64,000 nucleotides of DNA. Source: Bradyrhizobium sp. ORS 285. Its GTDB lineage: Bacteria; Pseudomonadota; Alphaproteobacteria; Rhizobiales; Xanthobacteraceae. The translations under genes and the position numbers were made by a program. Below the pieces are notes generated by a model. That model was given only the letters and a program-made list of their open reading frames with translations, ran no database searches and had not been told where the DNA came from. Positions 50,618 to 61,462 of this stretch are shown here, piece by piece. The stretch lies in contig NZ_LT859959.1 of the NCBI RefSeq assembly GCF_900176205.1, positions 1,178,001-1,242,000 of the forward strand, in the 5' to 3' direction. Numbering within the stretch: position 1 is the first letter of the stretch; every line of letters starts with the position of its first letter.

Positions 50618-52274
50618 TCATTTCCAGGGCAGCAATTCGTCCAGCCGGTGAGCCGGATGAGCTGCGATGCGCGCGAGGACATCGGCGAGCCAGGCCTGCG
50701 GATCGATACCATTCATTTTGGCCGTGACGATCAGGCTGTACCCGGCCGCCGCGCGCCGACCTCCGCGATCGGAGCCGCAGAACAGCCAGGACTTTCGACC
50801 GAGAGCGATGCCTCTCAGCCCGCGCTCGGCGGCATTGTTCGAGAGGCAGATCCGCCCGTCATCGAGGAACGCGGTGAAGCGGAGCTTGTTGCGCTCGAGC
50901 TCGGTCCGAAGCCGGAGCGCGAGATCCGCAGCGCTTGAGGATGTAGTTGAACGCCTTGGCGAGGTCGTGGCCACGGGACAGTTTGGCGAGTTGCTCGCGC
51001 ATATAGACCTGCAGGTCCTCGATCAGAGGCCGGCTCAGTGCCTGCCGCACCCGAACGCGCTCCTCGGCGCTCCTACCATTGACGGAGCGTTCGATCTCGA
51101 ACAATGCATCGATCCGTCGCACCATCTCGACCGCGATCGGCGACAGCGGAATGTCCTTCTTGCCGGAAGCCTTGCGTCGCGCGTTCTCGTCGATGTCGGC
51201 CATGACGAAGAACGGGCGCCGGGCATGTACCCAACACGCCGCTTCGCGGATCGCTCCAGGTTGGCGCTCCGCCAGATAGAGCTGGTTATACCCGTCATAG
51301 GCATCGGCCTGCAGGATGCCGGCATAGCCTGCCAGATGCTTCTGCGGGTGCTCGCCCCTGCGGTCGCGGGAGTAGTAGAACATCGCTGCCGGCGGGTCGG
51401 CGCCGCCAAACGGCCGATCGTCCCGGACGTAGATCCAGCATCTCCCCGTATCGGTCTTGCCCTTGGCCAGCACCGGCACGGTCGTGTCATCAGCATGAAG
51501 GCGCTCGGCCGCCAGAACGTGGGATTCGACTAGGCGTAGCAGAGGTTCCAGCGACGCACAGACCGATCCAACGGCATCCGCCATGGTCGAGAGCGCGATC
51601 GGCACGCCTTCCAAGGCGTAACGCTCGGCCTGGCGGTTCAATGGCTGATGCTGGCCGAACTTCTCGAACATGATCATGGCCAACAAGCTCGGACCGGCCC
51701 ATCCCCGCGCCACGGCATGGAACGGCGCTGGCGCCTGGCTGATCTTCTCGCAGTCGCGGCAGGAGAACTTCTCCCGCACCGTCTCGACCACCTTCCACTG
51801 CCGCGGCACTGCCTCCAGAGTCCGCGTCACGTCCTCTCCGATCTTGCGCAGGCGATTGCCGCCGCAGCACTCGCACGCGGGCGGCGGATCTATCACAACC
51901 CGCTCGCGCGGCAGATGCTCCGGGAAGGTCTGGCGCTCCGCACGCTTGCGCGTAAATCCGCGCACGGTCGTGGTCCTGGCCGCCGCCTGCTCGGCGGACA
52001 GTTCGTCCTCGGTGGCGTCGACTTCCAGTTCCTCGAAGGTCAGCGCCAACTGCTCGATCAGCCGCGACGAGCGCTCCGACTGTTGTCCGTAGATCTGATG
52101 CCGCAGCTTGGCGATCTGCAGCTTCTGCTGGGCGATCAGCGCGCTGTCTTCCGAGGCTTTCGCGCGGGCGACAGCCAGCTCCGCCGCAATTTCCAAACCC
52201 CTGGCGCGCTCGGCTGCCAGCGCCTCTTTCAAGGCCGCTATGTCATCGGGACCGGCGTCGCGCTCAGCATTCAT
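50618..52274 (-). pseudogene. tnpC: IS66 tnpC with 43-bp insertion
   Basis: From ATG 52274 the zipper, CxxC and first catalytic regions are intact to AFNYILKR; there a 43-bp insertion (compared with copy b) shifts the frame. The C-terminal part, [20 protein letters not shown] with the catalytic Glu, follows in another frame at 50890-50628. The frame at 52325 starts further upstream but the ATG at 52274 (MNAERDAGPDD) matches the start of copy a. Confidence 0.85.
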
Positions 52275-52343
52275 ACAGCGCAGTGAATCACAGATCGAAG
52301 GTATTGTGACTCCCCAAACGCCCAAAGCCGAAGGATTATTGGC

Positions 52344-52691
52344 TCAACCCGCGCTTTGCGGTCGCCAGCTTGCCTGCGGATGTCTCCAGTCGATGCCCTC
52401 GAGCATGTAAGCCATCTGCGCGGCCGAGATCGACACCGCGCCGTCCGACGCCGAAGGCCAGATGAACCTGCCGCGATCCAGGCGCTTGGCGTACAGCGAC
52501 ATACCCAACCCGTCATGCCAGAGAATCTTGACCAGATCGCCGCGACGGCCGCGGAAGATGTAGAGATCGCCGGCATGCGGGTCGCGCTTCAGGCTCTCCT
52601 GGACTCCAAGCGCCAGGCTCTGCATGCCACGGCGCATGTCGGTGTGGCCGGTCGCGATCCACACGCGTACCCCTGACGGAATTGGGATCAT
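52344..52691 (-). CDS. tnpB: IS66 accessory protein TnpB
   Basis: 115 residues, IPIPSGVRVWIATGHTDMRR and DLYIFRGRRGDLVKILWHDG, intact. Overlaps tnpA by four bases. Confidence 0.92.
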   Translation of the reverse strand: MIPIPSGVRVWIATGHTDMRRGMQSLALGVQESLKRDPHAGDLYIFRGRRGDLVKILWHDGLGMSLYAKRLDRGRFIWPSASDGAVSISAAQMAYMLEGIDWRHPQASWRPQSAG

Positions 52692-53095
52692 CGCGTTCGC
52701 CCGTCCGTCAACGCCGCGACGGCAGCCTTCAGCGTCGCCTCATCGACGACGCCGGTGATCCGCATTCTGGCTCCGGCTGCAAGCTCGATCTCAATCGCGC
52801 CGCCGCCGGTCGGCACGGCCGGCTCTGCGATCACAGTCGCCGGAACGAAGTCCAGTCGCGGCCCAGCTTCATTCTGTTCCGCGCGGAACAGCCGCCGCCA
52901 CTTGAGAAGCAATGAACGTGAGATGCCGTACCGCCGGGCTGTTGCCGAAACCTGCCGGCTCCCCTGCAGGCTCTCCATCACGATCCTGAGCTTCTCGTCC
53001 TCAGACCAGCGTCGCCGCCGACCTGTCTCGACCACTTCAAGCCGCCCGATCCGGGCACTGTCCTTATCTCTGTCCATAAGGACAGTTCTCAGCAC
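52688..53095 (-). CDS. tnpA: IS66 accessory protein TnpA
   Basis: 135 residues with HTH ARRYGISRSLLLKWRRLFRA and the conserved start VVETGRRRRWSEDEKLRIVM. Diverged from the TnpA of copy a, so the two elements are different IS66 subtypes. Confidence 0.88.
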   Translation of the reverse strand: MLRTVLMDRDKDSARIGRLEVVETGRRRRWSEDEKLRIVMESLQGSRQVSATARRYGISRSLLLKWRRLFRAEQNEAGPRLDFVPATVIAEPAVPTGGGAIEIELAAGARMRITGVVDEATLKAAVAALTDGRTR

Positions 53096-53615
53096 CTACG
53101 CCAGATTGCCAAGGCGGCCCTCGGCGGAGCGTTACGGCGTGAGCGACGCCAGCATTTACAAGTGGAAGGCCAAATTCGGCGGAATGGACGGCTCGGAGGT
53201 CAAGCGGCTGAAGACGCTGGAGGACGAGAACGCGGCTCAAGCGGCTGCTGGCGGATGCCATGCTGGACAATGCCGCCCTGAAGGATCTCCTGGGAAAGAA
53301 GTGGTGACGCCCGCGGCGAAGCGGAAGGCTGTCGTACATCTCGTGGCGTTCACGGGATGAGCGAACGGCGGGCGTGTAAAGCCGTCGGCTGTTGCCGCAT
53401 GACGGTCAGATATCAGACGAGCCGGGCCAATGATGCCGGGCTGCGGCAGCGCATGAGGGCGATCGCCTACGAGCGCCTATAGCGCGACGATCAGGATGAG
53501 AACTTGGCGTCAATCTGGATGAGAAGATTGGAGCCGGGTGGCCGGATCATTGTCGCTGGCTCCCGGCTTGGCAAGGGCTGATTGACGCTGGGCGACAATC
53601 AGCATTGCCGCAGCG

Positions 53616-56116
<2,501 letters not shown>

Positions 56117-56925
56117 TCATCCTGATTGTCGCTGGGTTCTCACCTTGATTGTCGCCGCGCAAGCGCCGCCGCTTCGGCTATCGTCGCCTGCACGTCCTGC
56201 TCAAGCGGGAGGCCTACTTGGTCAATCCCAAGAAGCGGTTCCGGCTGTACCGGGAGGAACGGCTCACGGTGCGCCGCAGAGGTTAGCGAATGATCGCTGG
56301 TCGCTCGACTTCATGTCGGATCAGATGACCGATGGCCGGCGCTTCCGCATCCTGACCGTGGTCGACGACTGCACCCGCGAGTGCCTGGCGCTGGTGGCCG
56401 ACACTTCACTCTCGGGCACCCGGGTCGCTCGGTAGCAGGACCGGCTGGTCGCCGAGCGCGGCAAGCCCAGGATGGTGGTGAGCGACAATGGTAGCGAGCT
56501 CACCAGCAATACCATTCTGAGATGGACCGATCAGAGCCGTGTCGCCTAGCACTACATCGCGCCGGGCAAACCCATGCGGAACGCCTTCTTCGAGAGCTTC
56601 AACGGCCGCCTGCGGGATGAACTGCTGAACGAGACCCTTGTCACCTCGTTCGCCAGGTGCGCGTCGCGCTCCGATGCTGGCGGGCCGACTATAACGACGC
56701 TCGGCCGCACTCGCAGCTCGGGTGGAAGACGCCATCCGAGTTCGCTGCCACCTGCCATCCGCGTCGGGATCTGGCGCTGCGCTATGTCGAGAGCTCCGCT
56801 CCAGCTCCCGCCGCTACCACCGCCCATATGGGCACATCCAACCGTCCGAACGAACTCAGACCTGGATAAAACTTGGGGCAAGGTCAAGACGTCTGCGCGG
56901 CAAAATGAAGCTTGAATCCTACGTA

Positions 56926-56955
56926 ACGTCAGGTCGTAAAGTCCGAGTCGTACCG
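56926..56955 (+). promoter_or_regulatory. tts box (TtsI site) of the 57173 effector
   Basis: ACGTCAGGTCGTAAAGTCCG followed by AGTCGTACC. This box and the one at 61207 are the best fits to the tts consensus in the window (AAAG in the middle). About 220 bp from the ATG. The IS3 end at 56887 has replaced what lay further upstream. Confidence 0.75.
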
Positions 56956-57172
56956 GTCCCGCCTCGCGATCGGAAGTGGGGCTTCAATGTCCTTAAGGTC
57001 TCAGGTGAGTCGGGGGCGGCGACCACGGGCAGGTCGAAGTGACTGTGAGGATTTTAAACTGAATTCGAAGCGGCTGATTCCGAAAGTGACTTTCGGCTTC
57101 TTGAATTCAATGTTTCTTGGCGCTCCACCGGACGGTGGAGCTAGGAAAAGTTATCTCATCTAAGGAGGCGGC

Positions 57173-60100
57173 ATGGAACCCGGCTATAACGACCCGAACT
57201 ATTGGATGCGCTGGTACGCAGAGCAGCAGGAGCTGCTGCGTGCGCGGCAGGAGGCCGATCTCGAGCCGGTTGATCAGGCTGGCTTTGAGCAGCAGCTGGG
57301 CGAACTGCAGCTTCGATCCTCCAAGGAAAGTTCGCCTGAAGCCAGTTCGCCTGAAGCCAGTTCGCCTGAGGCCGGTTCGCCTGACACTCCAGTCGCGCGG
57401 TGGGGCGACAATATGCAGCGCACGAACAATGGTGGTTCGATGCGAATGCCGCAAGGATATAATTTGCGGGACAGTTCGTTCAGCAGTGCGCGTTACAGCG
57501 TCGATGTTCCGCGCGCTCTTCTTGGATCGGGCGCAGACGGCTTGGGTGAGGTGTCATCCAGCAGCATGCGTTACGCAGGGCCTTTGGAAGCGCAATCTAC
57601 AGTTCGGACGAAAGAATACAGCAAGCCACGCGGATTTCTGTCCCGGGTCAAATCAGGACTAGGTAAAGTCTTGGGAGGAAGTCGCCGTGAGAAGTCGTCT
57701 GGCGACCCGGAGTATGTTGTGCTCCACTCCGAGCTTCGTATTGACTACGCAAAGCGTAGTCGCCCCTCCGATGCAGACAAAGAGCTGATCGACAAATTCA
57801 AGACAGCGTTGATGGCTTCGAACTTCAGCCCCTTTACTGTTAAGGACTACGCGTCGGCGCTTCGGCGGTTCAGTGAGTTCCTCCAATCCAAAGGCCTCAT
57901 TCTGACGGACGTACTTGGCGATCCTGATCAGCTGGCAGCTTATAGAGATGAATTTGCCAAAGGAGCGAGCGCGCACAGCAAGGGCAGGAGGTGTCTGACC
58001 GGAGCTCTCCACGCGCTTCAGGAATTTCAGGATGGAGGATCTATGCCAGTCCCTATTCGGGGTTCGCGTGTAGGCCCCATGCATCCTTCCGACGAGCAGA
58101 TGATTAACCAGTTTGAGAGGGCGGTCAGAGACTACAAAATTGAGCCTGATGGTACCAGAGGCCGCGGGACTGGCATGGTCCCCTCCGCAACCATTCACAA
58201 GCAGGTGAGTGCTCTCAAGCAGTTTGCTCGTTGGCTCCGAGAGCACGATAAGGGTTCATTGACTAGGTTGTACACGGAGCCACCGTCGTTGGCCGACGAC
58301 GTGGACGAGTACCTCCAAGCTGGTGGCGACGATAAGGGCCGCCTCAGCGTGGCGCTGTCTCATTTGCGTAGATTTGGGACTGATGGGCAGCTCGTAGGTA
58401 TCGGCGCCGGCCCTCGCCTGATGGGACGCCAAACATTGGGTGCTCATCCGGAGGACGCCGTCGCTATCGACAATGGCGTAACCATGTCCATGGGCGAGGA
58501 AAGAAGCGCCGCTGTGGCGCAAGCCTCGCGACTGCGCGGTTTCAGTGATTGGCTTCAGAGGGAGGGCAGGCCGAGCATCGTGGGCCGTGTTAACGGGACT
58601 GTTGACCAGCTGGCCTCGTTGAGGGCTGATCACGCGGCGTACCGTAAAACCGGAAAGCAGGTGCCCCCGCTTGATCAAATTCGAGCATTCTTTGGCCTCG
58701 AAAAGTTGCGCCTTTACGACGAGGACGCCAGCCTCATCGAGAGCCTTACTAACGAGGAGTTGAACAAGCCCAATCTTACTTCCAAACAAAGCGCCGCAGC
58801 TGTAAGAATTGCTTCAGCACAGCGCGAGTTCGGCGAGTGGCTCCGCACAACCGGTAGAACGAGCATCGCGAGCCGAATCAATGGCAATGACGAGCAGCGC
58901 CGCTCGCTGGATCGAGACTACGAGGATTTCAAGGAAATTAGGGGTAACGCCCCCGTAGCTCTGAGGAAGCTGAGGCAGTACGCACAGGTCGTCGATGCAA
59001 ATAGGGCGCTCGGCCTGGACCTCCCGCAACAGAGAGGCGAGCCGGACGCAAGCTCGGCCTGGAGACGAACTTTGCCGCAGCCGCCGTCCGAAGCTGAGTG
59101 GACCCGGTCGCAGCCCGACCGGTTTGGGCAGGCGGGGTTGCAGACTTCGGCCGACTCAAGCTCGACCTCAACCTGGCTTCAAGACTTGCAATTGCCGGCC
59201 TTCTTCGACTTTCCCACGCCGGAGGGCGCGCCCGCTCACTCATCAGAGATTTACCAGGGCCTTTCTTCGTTCGCGGACCTGCCGTCTACACCGCAGGCCG
59301 TGCGTGACGACGCCCAGTCGGCCTACTTCAATGTCTTTCCGGAAGACGCGCCAGTCCCATCCTCAGAGATTTACCAAGGCCTTTCTTCGTTCGCGGACCT
59401 GCCGTCTACACCGCAGGCCGTGCGTGACGACGCCCAGTCGGCCTACTTCAATGTCTTTCCGGAAGACGCGCCAGTCCCATCCTCAGAGATTTACCAAGGC
59501 CTTTCTTCGTTCACGGACCTGCCGTACACACCGCAGGCCGTGCGCGACGACGCCCAGTCGTCCTACTTCAATGCCTTGCCGGAGGGCGCGCCCGTCCGCT
59601 CCTCAGAGATTTACCAAGGTCTTTCTTCGTTCACGGATCTGCCGTCTACACCGCAGGACATGCGTGACGACGCCCAGTCAAGGCCGGCGCTCAGCCCAGC
59701 CGGCGCTCCGCCGTTCTTCATCGGCCCCTCAGGCGTTCTGCAGGAGCTCGAAGACATCGGACATCTCGTCGGTGAGGATTGGCGGCATGGCTCACAACCG
59801 GTGCCGGATTATCTGATCGATGTGCTGGACAACAAAATGCTGTTGCCGAGTTCGCGAATGGCTCCCCAGCCGGTGGCCATCAACGGAGAGACCTATTCCG
59901 TCACAATGGGACCGCGAGGTCGCCGTGACTCCCAATTCGTCCATCATCCCCGTCACCTCGCCGCCTGGGATGCCCAGGCCGGCACATCGGGTACCGCTGC
60001 TTCTTCCGGCGACCGCAGCGGACGTGTGCTGGGCTCCATGCAGTGGCTGGGTGACGAGCACATCCAACGAGACTACGAGCTTCTGTCGGAGGAGTTGCAG

Positions 60101-60595
60101 CAAAGCAATCCAGATCTCGCCGCTCGGACCCGGTTCGTGGATCCGCTAATGGCCTTTCAGCTGGCCCATAGCACAGGTGCCGATGCCCTAAGGGCGTTCC
60201 ATATAATCGTGTCCGATCGGAATGAAAACGACACAGCCGACTTCCTGTTCCTGCCGGTGAACAATGCCAGTATCTCGGGCCTCTCTGCGCGAGGCACTCA
60301 TTGGTCGTTGCTGCTGGTCGACCGTCGCAACCGCGACAGGCCAGTTGCCTACCACTACGACTCCGCTCAACAGTACGGCAATGCCGGACCAGCGGCAAGA
60401 CTCGCAGCAGCAGTAGGGGCCAATCCGCAACATGCCCCAATAGCTCAGCAGAGCAACAGCTACGATTGCGGCGTCTTTGTCGTCGACGGTACGAGGGAGC
60501 TGGCACGAAGGCTTGCAGGAGGGCGCCAGGTAGATCTCAACCTCAGCAACCTCATCGTCGATCGGCAGGCACTTCAGAACCGGCTGAAGAGCTGA
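57173..60595 (+). CDS. nopD: NopD/XopD-type effector, C48 (SUMO protease-like) domain
   Basis: 1,140 residues; ATG 57173 follows AAGGAGG at good spacing. N-terminus MEPGYNDPNYWMRWYAEQQE is nearly the same as in the sister genes; a small repeated tract (EASSP three times) follows near residue 55. Helical modules of about 95 residues fill about 195-590 (DKELIDKFKTALMASN and later units). Then LGLDL, four 40-residue repeats and the C48 domain, with the same His, Asp, Gln, Cys set as the 41853 protein. From the LxLxL region to the stop the two genes differ by only a few bases, one being C to G at 60144. Expected to be secreted by the type III system and act on SUMO conjugates in the plant nucleus; this is inferred from the domain. 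Confidence 0.9.
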   Translation: MEPGYNDPNYWMRWYAEQQELLRARQEADLEPVDQAGFEQQLGELQLRSSKESSPEASSPEASSPEAGSPDTPVARWGDNMQRTNNGGSMRMPQGYNLRDSSFSSARYSVDVPRALLGSGADGLGEVSSSSMRYAGPLEAQSTVRTKEYSKPRGFLSRVKSGLGKVLGGSRREKSSGDPEYVVLHSELRIDYAKRSRPSDADKELIDKFKTALMASNFSPFTVKDYASALRRFSEFLQSKGLILTDVLGDPDQLAAYRDEFAKGASAHSKGRRCLTGALHALQEFQDGGSMPVPIRGSRVGPMHPSDEQMINQFERAVRDYKIEPDGTRGRGTGMVPSATIHKQVSALKQFARWLREHDKGSLTRLYTEPPSLADDVDEYLQAGGDDKGRLSVALSHLRRFGTDGQLVGIGAGPRLMGRQTLGAHPEDAVAIDNGVTMSMGEERSAAVAQASRLRGFSDWLQREGRPSIVGRVNGTVDQLASLRADHAAYRKTGKQVPPLDQIRAFFGLEKLRLYDEDASLIESLTNEELNKPNLTSKQSAAAVRIASAQREFGEWLRTTGRTSIASRINGNDEQRRSLDRDYEDFKEIRGNAPVALRKLRQYAQVVDANRALGLDLPQQRGEPDASSAWRRTLPQPPSEAEWTRSQPDRFGQAGLQTSADSSSTSTWLQDLQLPAFFDFPTPEGAPAHSSEIYQGLSSFADLPSTPQAVRDDAQSAYFNVFPEDAPVPSSEIYQGLSSFADLPSTPQAVRDDAQSAYFNVFPEDAPVPSSEIYQGLSSFTDLPYTPQAVRDDAQSSYFNALPEGAPVRSSEIYQGLSSFTDLPSTPQDMRDDAQSRPALSPAGAPPFFIGPSGVLQELEDIGHLVGEDWRHGSQPVPDYLIDVLDNKMLLPSSRMAPQPVAINGETYSVTMGPRGRRDSQFVHHPRHLAAWDAQAGTSGTAASSGDRSGRVLGSMQWLGDEHIQRDYELLSEELQQSNPDLAARTRFVDPLMAFQLAHSTGADALRAFHIIVSDRNENDTADFLFLPVNNASISGLSARGTHWSLLLVDRRNRDRPVAYHYDSAQQYGNAGPAARLAAAVGANPQHAPIAQQSNSYDCGVFVVDGTRELARRLAGGRQVDLNLSNLIVDRQALQNRLKS
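59240..59683 (+). repeat. Four 120-bp tandem repeats in the 57173 effector
   Basis: Same four units in the same order as in the 41853 gene. Confidence 0.92.
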
Positions 60596-60694
60596 TGTCG
60601 GCTTCAATAGCGTGCCTGATTGAAGCACAGCGTCTCGCCCATTGAGGGTCTAGGATCGGCGTGTCTGTAGAGCATGACGTGTAGCCGGCGTCAT

Positions 60695-60724
60695 GGGCTG
60701 CTTTGCAAAATTGCAAGGCAGCCC
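60695..60724 (+). terminator. Hairpin downstream of the effector (second copy)
   Basis: Identical to the hairpin at 45651-45680. Confidence 0.45.
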
Positions 60725-60742
60725 CAACCGGCGCGATGTGGA

Positions 60743-60922
60743 ATGAACGAACCAGAAGTGCGATCAGCAAGGTATTCCGAAACTTTCGAACTGGGGCTGC
60801 GACAAAACCCGCGGCCCAGCAACCTTTATGTTGAGGCGCAGGCTCCTGACCTGCCATCAAGTAGTTTTCACAATCCTATTGGTGTCTTACGCGAAGCAGC
60901 GCGGGTGGACATGCGATCGTAG
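60743..60922 (+). pseudogene. 5' part of the small conserved ORF (second copy)
   Basis: MNEPEVRSARYSETFELGLR as at 45699, ending at TAG after REAARVDMRS, where the duplicated segment ends at about 60912. Confidence 0.4.
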
Positions 60923-61206
60923 CGTAGCTCCCTTCGACCACATCAAGCCAGCACGAGCCAGGGTGCTTCGCAGCCACCCAGAGTACCATCGGAAGCAACC
61001 GAACAGAAAAGTGCGTTTGGATCGCAATCAGGCCTAGGGAAATGCGCCTTGCTTCAGCATTGAGTGAAATCAGCAGCCAACACCTCTAAGTCTCTTCGAG
61101 CCTACGACAGGTAACTACTCATTCCGAGAATGGTCGAGAACAACACTCGGTCGGCTGTCCCGGCTCAATAAGTCTGCGCTGCAAAATAGAGCTTGAATCC
61201 TACGTA
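60923..61206. other. Spacer with partial effector-upstream homology
   Basis: No gene seen. 61100-61200 resembles the upstream region of the other effectors (ACTCATTCCGAGAATGG; compare 41504-41540). Confidence 0.45.
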
Positions 61207-61236
61207 ACGTCAGGTCGTAAAGTCCGAGTCGTACAG
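61207..61236 (+). promoter_or_regulatory. tts box (TtsI site) of the 61463 effector
   Basis: ACGTCAGGTCGTAAAGTCCG followed by AGTCGTACAG; about 230 bp upstream of the ATG. Confidence 0.75.
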
Positions 61237-61462
61237 TGTAAAGCCTTGCGATCGAAAGTGGGGCTCAGTTGTCCTGAAGGTCTTAGGTGAGTCGGGATCC
61301 GCGACCGCGGGTCGGTCGAAGTGAATGTGAGGATATTTAACTGAGTCGAAGCGGTAGCCTCCGAGGGTGACTCTCGGCCTCTTGACTTAAGAGTTCCTTA
61401 TTCCTCCCTCGGGGCGCGGTTCCGGTGCAGCTATGAAGAATTATATCAGCTAGGGAGGGGAC

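Larger units (their letters stand above)
50302..53125 (-). mobile_element. IS66 copy c, left end missing
   Basis: The right end GTAAGCATCCGGCGTAGGCC is at 50302. Gene order on the minus strand is tnpA, tnpB, tnpC and the passenger ORF. The left terminal repeat is absent: beyond tnpA the sequence passes into an IS3 fragment near 53126. This copy is close kin of copy b, sharing its passenger-ORF lesion. Confidence 0.88.
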
